A stretch of DNA of 9,740 nucleotides, from assembly GCA_022601215.1 (NCBI GenBank), contig JAHZIZ010000305.1, positions 1 through 9,740 of the forward strand, read 5' to 3'. Below are positions 1 to 7,673 of this stretch, in pieces. Below the pieces are notes generated by a model. The model was given only the letters and a program-made list of their open reading frames with translations. It had not been told where the DNA came from and made no database searches. The translations under genes were made by a program, and so were the position numbers. This DNA comes from Bacteroidota bacterium. GTDB taxonomy: Bacteria > Bacteroidota > Bacteroidia > Flavobacteriales > Flavobacteriaceae. Every line of letters starts with the position of its first letter. Position 1 is the first letter of the stretch.

Positions 1-431
1 AATCGCTTTTTATTGGCTTTAACAGCTTCCATACGCTCTTTTTCTTTTTGAGCTAACAGTTGGCGTTGAGCTTCAGCTTTGGCCTTAGCGGTTTCCATAG
101 AGTTTTTTAACTCTTCTTCCTGTCGCTTTTTTTCTGCGGCAATTAGCGGTTCATTATTTTCGTCTAAGTTCGTCTCGTCTACGAGTACGTTTTCTTGATC
201 TATTTTTTCTGTTGCTTCAGAGAAAGTTTGATTTTCCTCCTCATTGCCTGCTACTACCACGGCACCTTCTTCTCCTTCTACAGTTTCTACTTCTTTCACG
301 GTTACTTTACTTCCTTCTTTGGTTACCACGCGTTTTACGGTCTTAACTTGAGTTACCGTTCTATTTTCCTGAGCCAGAAGGCCGCCAATACTCAGTACGG
401 TAATGGCTAAATAGGTAATTAATTGTCTCAT
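1..431 (-). CDS. Exported protein with charged coiled-coil-like region, C-terminus cut by window edge
   Basis: The leftward frame is open from an ATG at 431 to the window edge, giving 143 codons with no stop. The product begins with a probable signal peptide (MRQLITYLAITVLSIGGLLA, then QEN), so export to the periplasm or outer envelope is likely. Residues 24-60 are rich in Val, Thr, Lys and Glu in alternating order, suggesting beta structure. Residues about 60-95 are acidic. From about residue 97 the chain is dominated by Glu, Lys, Gln and Ala (segments such as KKRQEEEL and KEKERMEA), typical of a long helix or coiled coil. I do not recognise the family and infer no function. The gene is divergent from ychF. 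Steady codon phase over 429 bases, a signal peptide at the right place and a promoter-like element upstream make it a real gene; its length is unknown. Confidence 0.82.
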   Translation of the reverse strand, partial: MRQLITYLAITVLSIGGLLAQENRTVTQVKTVKRVVTKEGSKVTVKEVETVEGEEGAVVVAGNEEENQTFSEATEKIDQENVLVDETNLDENNEPLIAAEKKRQEEELKNSMETAKAKAEAQRQLLAQKEKERMEAVKANKKR

Positions 432-471
432 AACAGTCCTTTTTTTAAAATTTGAGGTTCGTAAATTTAAG

Positions 472-504
472 CAATACTATTTGTTTTTAAAAAGTGACAT
501 CAAA
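472..504 (-). promoter_or_regulatory. Possible Bacteroidota-type promoter for the leftward exported-protein gene
   Basis: Read on the minus strand, TTTG (504-501) is followed after 21 bases by TAGTATTG (479-472), one mismatch from the TAnnTTTG element of the Bacteroidota primary sigma factor. It would start transcription some 35 bases before the ATG at 431. The region is A+T-rich, so chance matches are likely. Confidence 0.35.
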
Positions 505-532
505 AAATGAACCAAATCTTTAGTCTAAACTG

Positions 533-540
533 TATATTTG
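533..540 (+). promoter_or_regulatory. Probable -7 element of the ychF promoter
   Basis: TATATTTG is an exact match to the Bacteroidota -7 consensus TAnnTTTG. It lies 52 bases before the ychF ATG, implying a leader of about 45 bases. No clear TTTG is seen about 19 bases upstream, so the -33 element is weak or absent. The spacer 432-592 thus seems to hold divergent promoters. Confidence 0.5.
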
Positions 541-592
541 CATCTTCAATCTCCTAAGCAGAGCAGTGGAGTAACACAAAATTATAATTTAC

Positions 593-1687
593 ATGAAAGC
601 AGGAATCGTCGGGTTACCTAACGTAGGAAAATCAACGCTATTTAATTGTTTATCGAATGCCAAGGCACAAAGTGCAAACTTCCCGTTTTGTACCATAGAG
701 CCTAATATAGGAGTAGTAAACGTGCCAGACAATCGTTTGGTGAAGTTAGAAGAGATGGTGGACCCTGAAAAAGTGTTACCAGCCACCGTTGAGATTGTGG
801 ATATTGCAGGACTCGTAAAAGGGGCAAGTAAAGGAGAAGGCTTGGGAAACCAGTTTCTTGGAAATATTAGAGAAACAGATGCGATTCTCCATGTGTTACG
901 TTGTTTTGATAACGACAACATAGTGCATGTCGATGGTAGTGTCGATCCAATTCGGGATAAAGAGACGATTGACATGGAATTGCAGTTAAAAGATCTGGAG
1001 ACCACCGAAAAGAAACTAGAAAAAGTAGCACGTGCTGCTCGTACTGGAAACAAGGAAGCAATACAGGAACAGGACGCTTTACAAAAGGTGAAGACTGGAT
1101 TAGAAGAAGGAGTTTCTGTTCGTGCAATTGACCTTACTGAAAAAGAACGCGAAGAGTTCATCGCCCCATTACAGTATATAACAGATAAACCTGTGATGTA
1201 CGTTTGTAATGTAGATGAGGCAGCTGCTGCGAAAGGGAATCAATATGTTGATAAGGTGAAAGCGGCAGTAGCGAATGAAAATGCCGAGGTAGTAATCTTA
1301 GCGGTAGGTACAGAAGCTGATATTACAGAATTAGAAACTTTTGAAGAACGCCAGATGTTTTTAGAAGATTTAGGACTTAAGGAACCAGGTTCGGCCAAGC
1401 TTATACGTGGAGCTTATAGTTTATTAAATCTACAAACATATTTCACTGCGGGTAAAAAGGAAGTTCGAGCTTGGACTATTCCAGTAGGGGCAACTGCGCC
1501 TCAGGCCGCAGGTGTGATTCATACCGACTTTGAGAAAGGATTTATTCGTGCCGAAGTTATTAAATATGATGACTTTTTAAGTTTTGGTAGTGAAGCCAAA
1601 GTACGGGAAGCTGGAAAGTTGGGGGTGGAAGGAAAAGATTATGTAGTGCAGGATGGAGATGTGATGCATTTCCGCTTTAATGTATAA
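593..1687 (+). CDS. ychF: Redox-regulated ATPase YchF (Obg family, OLA1 type)
   Basis: YchF is a universally conserved cytosolic P-loop protein of the Obg family that prefers ATP to GTP, binds ribosomes and is linked to oxidative-stress responses. The 364-residue length matches the family (E. coli, 363). Visible motifs are the P-loop GLPNVGKS at 7-14, the switch II motif DIAG at 70-73, the nearly invariant LVKGASKGEGLGNQFL stretch just after it, and NVDE at 206-209 in place of the GTPase NKxD motif, which explains the relaxed nucleotide choice. A helical coiled-coil domain follows at about 125-195. The C-terminal TGS-like domain runs from about 280, with conserved LNLQTYFTAG, EVRAWTIPVGATAPQAAG and a terminal DGDVMHFRFNV. 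Cys33 sits where E. coli has the redox-sensitive Cys35. The ATG is supported by alignment to the family N-terminus. A membrane-protein gene follows after 14 bases, probably co-transcribed. Confidence 0.98.
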   Translation: MKAGIVGLPNVGKSTLFNCLSNAKAQSANFPFCTIEPNIGVVNVPDNRLVKLEEMVDPEKVLPATVEIVDIAGLVKGASKGEGLGNQFLGNIRETDAILHVLRCFDNDNIVHVDGSVDPIRDKETIDMELQLKDLETTEKKLEKVARAARTGNKEAIQEQDALQKVKTGLEEGVSVRAIDLTEKEREEFIAPLQYITDKPVMYVCNVDEAAAAKGNQYVDKVKAAVANENAEVVILAVGTEADITELETFEERQMFLEDLGLKEPGSAKLIRGAYSLLNLQTYFTAGKKEVRAWTIPVGATAPQAAGVIHTDFEKGFIRAEVIKYDDFLSFGSEAKVREAGKLGVEGKDYVVQDGDVMHFRFNV

Positions 1688-1701
1688 ACCAAATTGAACG
1701 A

Positions 1702-2253
1702 TTGGAAAATAGCCCTTTTTCCGAATTAGAGGAAACGACACCTAAGAGTAAAAAATGGGTGGTCATAATTGAAAATATATTGGGCGTATCCTTGACCTTT
1801 TTTGGGGTAACGGTTTTGTATACTCTTTTCTCTACATTGTCTTTGTCTTTCCAAAGAGATTATTTACCAATAAGTAAGGTTAATCAAGTACAAGAGCTCC
1901 TGTTAGAACGTGGATTTGCGCTGGTTATGGCCGTATTCTTTGTCATAGGAGGTATACTGTTAGTCAGTAAGAAAAAAATAGGATGGTTTTTTAGTTCGGT
2001 CGCTGTTACCTTAATGGTTTTGTGGGTTATTTATCATGTGTACGATAGAATACATTTGGGGTATCGTTCCCTTTTTGACGTGTTAAATTTGTTTTCAATT
2101 CTTCTCCTTTTAGTTTTTATTGCGATGGCTTATGTTCTATTTGGAAAAGAGATGCGAATAAGATATTGTATTACAAGAAAGGACTATCTAGTAGTCCTTT
2201 CTTCAGTTTTAGTATTTACTGTGGTGAGAGCTTTTAACCTCTATTTTTTATAA
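1702..2253 (+). CDS. Small multi-pass membrane protein of unknown function
   Basis: This 183-residue protein is not one I recognise. After a hydrophilic, acidic N-terminus (about residues 1-18) there are hydrophobic stretches at about 19-47, 72-89, 94-113, 126-147 and 161-182, so four or five inner-membrane helices are likely. A basic patch (KEMRIRYCITRK, 149-160) lies before the last stretch. The start is TTG at 1702, 14 bases after the ychF stop. No ATG is in frame upstream, and the first internal Met (residue 76) would lose the first membrane helix. A GTG at codon 20 is possible but would remove the cytosolic N-terminus. The short gap suggests co-transcription with ychF, although no functional link is evident. 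The 3' end carries a strong hairpin over codons 158-168, so the last helix overlaps a terminator-like sequence. The gene is probably real; the start is uncertain. Confidence 0.75.
   Translation: MENSPFSELEETTPKSKKWVVIIENILGVSLTFFGVTVLYTLFSTLSLSFQRDYLPISKVNQVQELLLERGFALVMAVFFVIGGILLVSKKKIGWFFSSVAVTLMVLWVIYHVYDRIHLGYRSLFDVLNLFSILLLLVFIAMAYVLFGKEMRIRYCITRKDYLVVLSSVLVFTVVRAFNLYFL
2175..2203. terminator. Perfect 12-bp stem, terminator-like, within the 3' end of the membrane-protein gene
   Basis: AAGAAAGGACTA (2175-2186) and its exact reverse complement TAGTCCTTTCTT (2192-2203) enclose a 5-base loop TCTAG. The A-rich left arm and T-rich right arm make it terminator-like on either strand. It lies 56 bases beyond the stop of the leftward lipoprotein gene at 2259, where that transcript could end. 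On the plus strand it lies about 50 bases before the membrane-protein stop. The T tracts after the stem are imperfect on both strands, so termination is inferred and not certain. Confidence 0.55.
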
Positions 2254-2258
2254 GTCTT

Positions 2259-2840
2259 CTAAAGTTCTTTAAAACTATCTGCCATATACAGGAACGTTTC
2301 GCTAAACTTCTTTTCATATTCGAGTAAGGTCCAACTCATCATCATGTATACATTTTCTCGTCCATCTATGAAGGTGAGCACATAATAAATGTCATAATCA
2401 ACATCTGGAACTTTAGCACGAAGTTCTACTTGTTCCGCTTTATTACCATTAATCGTTACCTGTTTAGGCTCAGACTCAGAGATAATTTGCATAGTTTCTG
2501 TAAAATAGTCCATCTGAACTTTTCTGTAGTTACCAGCGACAGACAGACCGTCTTCATACTGCCCTAGCTCTTTAAAAACATCAATAAAATCTGCCTTATC
2601 TTCATCAATAATGGCAAGATATGTTTCTTTAAAAATATTTTGATATTGCATCGAAGCATCCGTGTTTAGGTCGGTTGCGCGTTTCATGTATTTTGGAATG
2701 TCTACTTCATACATCCCCAGAGCCGCTTCTGTTTTAAATTGAGAAGCCTCTAAATTTTCGGGTCCGTCGCTTCCGAAATTGCCGCAAGAAGTGCAAATAA
2801 ACAAAAGTAACGCAGTGGTAATAAATGATATTTTTTTCAT
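2259..2840 (-). CDS. Putative lipoprotein, possibly PsbP/DUF1795-like
   Basis: The 193-residue product starts with a lipoprotein signal (MKKISFITTALLLFICTSC). Cys19 is the likely lipidated residue; the lipobox ICTSC has an unusual Cys at -3 but the right small residues before the cleavage site. A short Gly/Ser/Asp/Glu linker follows (20-32). The mature part holds a pattern seen in small PsbP-like or DUF1795-like proteins: VDIPKYMKRATDLNTDASMQ at 46-65, then QYQNIFKETYLAIIDE, a central helix-rich part, a strand pair around 126-145 (QVTINGNKAEQVELRA), a long strand YYVLTFIDGRENVYMMMSW at 152-170, and a final helix ending in ADSFKEL. That fold assignment is my inference from pattern, not a proven match. 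The protein is expected in the periplasm, membrane-anchored. The gene is single, converging on the upstream membrane-protein gene with 5 bases between stop codons. Its role is unknown. Confidence 0.85.
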   Translation of the reverse strand: MKKISFITTALLLFICTSCGNFGSDGPENLEASQFKTEAALGMYEVDIPKYMKRATDLNTDASMQYQNIFKETYLAIIDEDKADFIDVFKELGQYEDGLSVAGNYRKVQMDYFTETMQIISESEPKQVTINGNKAEQVELRAKVPDVDYDIYYVLTFIDGRENVYMMMSWTLLEYEKKFSETFLYMADSFKEL

Positions 2841-2886
2841 ATTATAATTAGGTTCAGTCTATTAACGTTCAAGGTATAGATTAATG

Positions 2887-2914
2887 CGAATATAAGAATT
2901 AAATTGAAGTCAAT
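2887..2914 (-). promoter_or_regulatory. Weak promoter candidate for the leftward lipoprotein gene
   Basis: On the minus strand TATATTCG (2894-2887) differs from TAnnTTTG at one base and lies 46 bases before the ATG. ATTG (2914-2911) is 16 bases upstream, shorter than the usual spacing. The surrounding A+T-rich DNA makes this tentative. Confidence 0.3.
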
Positions 2915-2936
2915 TTCTTAACAATTTAATCCAATT

Positions 2937-2994
2937 TTTGTTAATTACTTTACGGCCTATAGGTTTCAATTTTTGAAGTGAAATCCTATATTTA
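2937..2994 (+). promoter_or_regulatory. Promoter candidates for parE-parC
   Basis: TTTG (2937-2940), 19 bases, then TAGGTTTC (2960-2967) fits the Bacteroidota -33/-7 arrangement with one mismatch in the -7 element and would give a leader of about 40 bases. A second candidate, TATATTTA (2987-2994), lies 19 bases after TTTC (2964-2967) and would give a leader of about 15 bases. Each has mismatches, and which is used cannot be told by reading. No operator-like palindrome is obvious here. Confidence 0.45.
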
Positions 2995-3014
2995 ATGCCT
3001 ATTCACGAATCTTT

Positions 3015-4865
3015 ATGTCAGAAACAAAATATACCGAAGATAATATTCGATCCCTAGATTGGAAGGAGCATATACGCATGCGTCCAGGGATGTATATTGG
3101 GAAGTTAGGAGATGGATCATCACCAGATGATGGTATTTATATTTTATTAAAAGAAGTACTGGACAACTGTATCGATGAGTTTGTAATGGGAGCTGGTAAA
3201 ACTATCGAAATCCGAATCAAGGATAGAGAAGTAAGAGTTAGGGATTACGGACGTGGAATTCCTTTAGGTAAAGTTGTAGATGTAGTGTCTAAGATGAATA
3301 CGGGAGGTAAATACGATTCTCGAGCCTTTAAAAAATCTGTTGGTTTAAATGGAGTAGGTACAAAAGCGGTAAATGCGTTATCTACTTTTTTTAGGGTGGA
3401 ATCAGTCCGAGAAAATCAGACAAAATTTGCGGAATTTTCTCAAGGAGAATTGCAACAAGAAAGCGATGTAGAGGATTCGAGTAAACGAAAAGGAACAAAG
3501 GTGGTCTTTATTCCGGATGAAGCGATTTTCAAAAATTATAAGTACCGTAGTGAATATGTTGAAAAAATGCTTCGGAACTATGTTTATCTAAATCCGGGAC
3601 TTACGATTGACTTTAATGGAGAAAAATTCTTTTCAGAGAATGGGTTGAAGGATTTACTCGAGGATAACATGGCTCAAGAAGATATGTTATATCCTGTGGT
3701 TCATCTGCGCGGCGATGATATTGAAGTTGCTATTACGCATAGTAAAACTCAGTATAGTGAAGAGTATCACAGTTTTGTGAATGGACAAAATACTACGCAA
3801 GGAGGAACCCATCAGGCCGCCTTTAGAGAAAGTTTGGTGAAGACCGTTCGTGAGTTTTATGGTAAAAATTATGAAGCGAGTGATATTCGTAAATCCATTG
3901 TTTCAGCGATTAGTATCAAAGTGATGGAGCCTGTTTTTGAAAGTCAGACAAAAACCAAATTGGGTTCTACAGACATGGGAGGCAATTTGCCAACCGTCCG
4001 GACATTTATCAATGATTTTGTAAAAACGCATCTTGATAATTACCTGCATAAAAATGCGGAGGTTGCTGAACAACTCCAACGTAAAATACTTACGGCAGAG
4101 CGAGAGAGAAAGGAACTATCTGGAATTAGGAAATTAGCCAAGGACCGCGCAAAAAAAGCAAGTCTTCACAATAAAAAATTAAGAGATTGTAGAATTCATC
4201 TCGGTGATACTAAGAAAGAAAGAAATCTTGAGTCAACGCTATTTATAACGGAGGGAGATTCGGCATCGGGAAGTATTACTAAAAGTAGAGATGTAAATAC
4301 TCAGGCAGTTTTCAGTTTAAAAGGAAAACCCCTCAACAGTTATGGCCTCTCGAAAAAAATTGTGTACGAGAATGAGGAATTCAACCTCTTGCAAGCGGCA
4401 TTGAATATAGAAGAGTCTATGGAGGATTTGCGGTACAATAATATTGTAATTGCAACGGATGCCGATGTGGATGGAATGCACATTAGGTTGCTATTGATAA
4501 CCTTTTTTCTTCAGTTTTTCCCAGAGGTAATTAAAGAAGGCCATCTTTACATATTGCAAACTCCATTATTTAGAGTGAGAAACAAAAAAGAAACAATTTA
4601 TTGTTATAGCGAACAAGAACGTGTAGATGCCATTGAAAAATTAAAGCCTAAGCCAGAGATCACTCGATTTAAGGGACTGGGTGAGATCTCTCCCAATGAG
4701 TTTGTTCATTTCATTGGGGAAGACATAAGATTGGATCCTGTAATGTTAGATAAGCAAATGAGTATCGAAGAAATGCTATCTTTTTATATGGGTAAGAATA
4801 CTCCAGATCGCCAAAAGTTTATCATCAATAATCTGAAGGTAGAGTTGGATGCTATAGAATCATAA
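3015..4865 (+). CDS. parE: DNA topoisomerase IV subunit B
   Basis: ParE is the ATPase and Toprim subunit of type IIA topoisomerase IV, which with ParC passes one duplex through another to unlink replicated chromosomes and relax supercoils. The N-terminal GHKL ATPase domain shows the conserved MRPGMYIG (22-29), KEVLDN with likely catalytic Glu47 and Mg-binding Asn51, DYGRGIP at 77-83, and the ATP lid [14 protein letters not shown] at 110-123. The transducer domain has QTK at 311-313, whose Lys contacts ATP. The Toprim domain has TEGDSASG (412-419, Glu413), LKGKPLN (435-441) and DADVDGMHI (482-490), the acidic residues that bind magnesium, followed by RFKGLGEI at 551-558. At 616 residues it is close to E. 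coli ParE (630) and lacks the extra Toprim insertion of proteobacterial GyrB. Assignment to ParE rather than GyrB rests mainly on the adjacent parC gene. The 54-base gap to parC suggests one operon. Confidence 0.96.
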   Translation: MSETKYTEDNIRSLDWKEHIRMRPGMYIGKLGDGSSPDDGIYILLKEVLDNCIDEFVMGAGKTIEIRIKDREVRVRDYGRGIPLGKVVDVVSKMNTGGKYDSRAFKKSVGLNGVGTKAVNALSTFFRVESVRENQTKFAEFSQGELQQESDVEDSSKRKGTKVVFIPDEAIFKNYKYRSEYVEKMLRNYVYLNPGLTIDFNGEKFFSENGLKDLLEDNMAQEDMLYPVVHLRGDDIEVAITHSKTQYSEEYHSFVNGQNTTQGGTHQAAFRESLVKTVREFYGKNYEASDIRKSIVSAISIKVMEPVFESQTKTKLGSTDMGGNLPTVRTFINDFVKTHLDNYLHKNAEVAEQLQRKILTAERERKELSGIRKLAKDRAKKASLHNKKLRDCRIHLGDTKKERNLESTLFITEGDSASGSITKSRDVNTQAVFSLKGKPLNSYGLSKKIVYENEEFNLLQAALNIEESMEDLRYNNIVIATDADVDGMHIRLLLITFFLQFFPEVIKEGHLYILQTPLFRVRNKKETIYCYSEQERVDAIEKLKPKPEITRFKGLGEISPNEFVHFIGEDIRLDPVMLDKQMSIEEMLSFYMGKNTPDRQKFIINNLKVELDAIES

Positions 4866-4919
4866 GACTACAATAGTTTAGAATAGAAGAGTTAACGACC
4901 CAAAGCGAAATTATTACAC

Positions 4920-7664
4920 ATGAACGAGGATCAACATCCAGAAGAAGAACTAAACTCAGAGCAGCCTAGCCCTAATGAAGGTGAGGGTATGGGGAATTCA
5001 GAAGATCCCAACTCTCAATCTCAGGAAGTAGTGGAAGGAGAAACCATTACCCGTGTTACAGGAATGTATCGCGAATGGTTTCTTGACTATGCCAGTTATG
5101 TGATTCTAGAACGCGCGGTACCAGCAATTGAAGATGGTTTTAAGCCTGTGCAACGCCGTATCATGCACTCTATGAAAGACTTAGATGACGGTCGTTACAA
5201 TAAGGTTGCTAATATTGTTGGACATACCATGCAGTACCATCCACACGGAGATGCAAGTATTGCGGATGCCATGGTACAGATTGGACAGAAAGATTTGTTA
5301 ATCGATACTCAGGGAAACTGGGGAAATATTCTAACTGGAGATAGAGCTGCGGCCTCCCGATATATAGAAGCACGTATTTCTAAGTTTGGATTGGACGTTG
5401 TTTACAATCCGAAAATCACCAAATGGCAGGCGTCTTATGATGGTCGTCGAAAAGAGCCTATTAACTTGCCAGTAATGTTCCCATTGCTTTTAGCGCAGGG
5501 AGGTGAAGGAATTGCGGTAGGGTTGTCTACCAAGATACTCCCACATAACTTTATAGAGCTCATTGAGGCATCAATTAAACACTTGCAAGGAAAACGTTTC
5601 ACTTTGGTGCCAGATTTTCCAACAGGAGGTATTGTTGATGTCACCAATTATAATGATGGATTACGTGGAGGTAAGATTCGAAGTCGAGCACGCATTAGTC
5701 AGCATGATAAGAATACACTTGTTATCACCGAAATACCATTTGGAACAAATACAGGTTCTCTAATTGATTCTATCTTAAAGGCGAATGACAAGGGTAAAAT
5801 TAAGATAAAGAAGATTGAAGATAATACGGCCGCCGATGTAGAGATTATGATTCACATTCCGTCGGGTATATCTCCTGATAAAACGATAGATGCCCTATAT
5901 GCCTTTACCAATTGTGAGACTTCTATTTCGCCATTAGGTTGCGTGATTGAAAATAACAAGCCTCTTTTCATTGGTGTTTCTGAAATGTTACGCAGATCTA
6001 CCGATAGGACCGTGGAGTTGCTGAAGAGTGAACTTGAAATCCAATTGCATGAACTAGAAGAGCAGTGGCACTATGCTTCCTTGGAACGTATTTTTATCGA
6101 AAATAGAATTTATCGTGATATAGAAGAAGAGGAAACCTGGGAGGGTGTGATTGCGGCTATTGATAAAGGGTTGAAGCCTCATGTCAAGCATTTGAAACGA
6201 GCGGTTACAGAAGAAGATATTGTTAGATTGACGGAAATTCGAATCAAAAGAATCTCTAAATTTGATATTGATAAGGCACAGCAAAAGATTGATGCACTGG
6301 AGGATAGTATAGCTCAAGTAAAGCATCACTTGGCGCATCTTATAGAGTATGCTATCGATTACTTTAAGCGTTTAAAGAAGGATTATGGTGCAGGGAAAGA
6401 ACGTCAGAGTGAAATCCGTGTTTTCGATGATATTCAAAAAACCAAGGTAGTTATTAGAAACTCAAAGCTCTATGTAAATCGGGAAGAAGGTTTTGTTGGG
6501 ACTAGTTTGCGTCGTGATGAATATGTTACAGATTGTAGTGATATAGACGATATTATCGTTTTTACTGCCGAAGGGAATATGATGGTCACGAAAGTAGGTG
6601 CTAAGACCTTTGTTGGGAAAGATATTATTCATGTGGCCGTTTTTAAGAAGAAAGACAAGCGAACTACTTATAACCTAATATACAAGGACGGCTCCAAAGG
6701 AGCTACTTATGTGAAGCGCTTTAATGTATCTGCGATAACTAGAGACAGGGAATACCCTGTTACTCAAGGAAACAAAGGGAGTAAAATGCTTTACTTTACT
6801 GCGAATCCAAATGGTGAAGCAGAAGTAGTAACGGTGTTGCTGAGACAAAGTGGGAGTATTAAAAAGTTGAAATGGGATCTCGATTTTGCCGATCTTTTGG
6901 TCAAGGGACGAGGCTCTAAAGGAAATATTGTGACAAAGTACCCTGTGAAGCGTATTGAGTTAAAAGAAAAGGGTCTTTCTACATTAAAACCGCGAAAAAT
7001 ATGGTTTGATGATACGGTACAACGACTTAACTTAGATGGAAGGGGTGAATTGTTAGGAGAATTTAGAAGTGATGATAGGTTGTTAATAGTCCGACAGAAT
7101 GGGAAAATAAAGACAGCGATACCGGATGTGTCTATGCATTTTGATGATAATATGATTGTTTTGGAAAAATGGATGCCCAGCAAACCTTTGTCCGCCATCT
7201 ATTGGGAAGGTGAAAAAGAGTTATTCTATGTCAAGCGTTTTTTAATAGATACTCCAGATAAAGAGGAGAATATCATTTCGGATCATCCTAAATCGTATTT
7301 AGAAGGTATTTACACAGCACATCGTCCGATGGCTGAGGTTGTCTTTGTAAAAGAGCGTGGAAAGGATCGTAAGGAAAATATATCACTTAATTTGGAAGAA
7401 TTTATCTCAGTGAAGGGAATTGGTGCCATGGGGAATCAGCTAACTAAGGATAAAGTGTTAGAGATAAACGAAATGGATCCACTTCCTTATGAAGCTCCAG
7501 AAGCCACTATTACGCCTGAGGAAATTGAAGTAGTAGGTGAAGATTTGGTTCCTGAATCCAAAGAACCACTTGTTAAAAAAGACGCTAATGAAAAGTCAAA
7601 AAGGACTGTAGATGATACACCACCGCCAGAAACGGATGAAGATGGACAGGCTTCGTTGTTCTAA
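4920..7664 (+). CDS. parC: DNA topoisomerase IV subunit A
   Basis: ParC is the DNA-breaking subunit of topoisomerase IV, acting as a dimer with two ParE subunits on the chromosome. After an acidic, low-complexity N-terminal extension (about 1-41) the winged-helix/tower part begins. It has DGFKPVQRRIMHSM (72-85), HTMQYHPHGDASIADAMV (102-119), QGNWGN (131-136) and AAASRYIEARIS, where Tyr148 is the cleavage tyrosine with Arg147 beside it. A helical coiled coil is likely around 363-390 and 445-490. From about 500 the beta-pinwheel C-terminal domain starts. It carries only a degenerate GyrA box (KGRGSKG, 662-668), which favours ParC over GyrA. An acidic, Pro- and Lys-containing tail (860-914) ends in GQASLF. 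The 914 residues exceed E. coli ParC (752) because of the larger pinwheel and the two tails. The ATG at 4920 starts the acidic extension; the conserved core begins near residue 42, so a shorter start cannot be fully excluded. Confidence 0.96.
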   Translation: MNEDQHPEEELNSEQPSPNEGEGMGNSEDPNSQSQEVVEGETITRVTGMYREWFLDYASYVILERAVPAIEDGFKPVQRRIMHSMKDLDDGRYNKVANIVGHTMQYHPHGDASIADAMVQIGQKDLLIDTQGNWGNILTGDRAAASRYIEARISKFGLDVVYNPKITKWQASYDGRRKEPINLPVMFPLLLAQGGEGIAVGLSTKILPHNFIELIEASIKHLQGKRFTLVPDFPTGGIVDVTNYNDGLRGGKIRSRARISQHDKNTLVITEIPFGTNTGSLIDSILKANDKGKIKIKKIEDNTAADVEIMIHIPSGISPDKTIDALYAFTNCETSISPLGCVIENNKPLFIGVSEMLRRSTDRTVELLKSELEIQLHELEEQWHYASLERIFIENRIYRDIEEEETWEGVIAAIDKGLKPHVKHLKRAVTEEDIVRLTEIRIKRISKFDIDKAQQKIDALEDSIAQVKHHLAHLIEYAIDYFKRLKKDYGAGKERQSEIRVFDDIQKTKVVIRNSKLYVNREEGFVGTSLRRDEYVTDCSDIDDIIVFTAEGNMMVTKVGAKTFVGKDIIHVAVFKKKDKRTTYNLIYKDGSKGATYVKRFNVSAITRDREYPVTQGNKGSKMLYFTANPNGEAEVVTVLLRQSGSIKKLKWDLDFADLLVKGRGSKGNIVTKYPVKRIELKEKGLSTLKPRKIWFDDTVQRLNLDGRGELLGEFRSDDRLLIVRQNGKIKTAIPDVSMHFDDNMIVLEKWMPSKPLSAIYWEGEKELFYVKRFLIDTPDKEENIISDHPKSYLEGIYTAHRPMAEVVFVKERGKDRKENISLNLEEFISVKGIGAMGNQLTKDKVLEINEMDPLPYEAPEATITPEEIEVVGEDLVPESKEPLVKKDANEKSKRTVDDTPPPETDEDGQASLF

Positions 7665-7673
7665 ATCAGGCTT

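Noticed and set aside
195..410. Rightward open frame rich in Phe and Tyr
   Set aside because: It is the antisense of the leftward exported-protein gene, whose frame runs to the window edge and has a signal peptide; the Phe/Tyr richness mirrors that gene's Lys/Glu/Val-rich codons.
589..1161. Long open frame antisense to ychF (190 codons)
   Set aside because: It lies fully opposite a certain gene, its composition (Ser, Phe, Thr, Arg-rich) is that of a reverse-frame shadow, and it has no recognisable domain.
4866..4919. Separate promoter for parC in the parE-parC gap
   Set aside because: A TAGTTTAG is present, but it misses the final TTTG and has no TTTG at the right distance upstream, so co-transcription is the simpler reading.
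6745..6760. Inverted repeat ACAGGG-AATA-CCCTGT
   Set aside because: It is a short 6-bp stem in the middle of the parC coding region with no T tract, easily explained by chance.
6791..7198. Antisense 135-codon frame inside parC
   Set aside because: It lies within the conserved pinwheel-coding part of parC and has no recognisable features.
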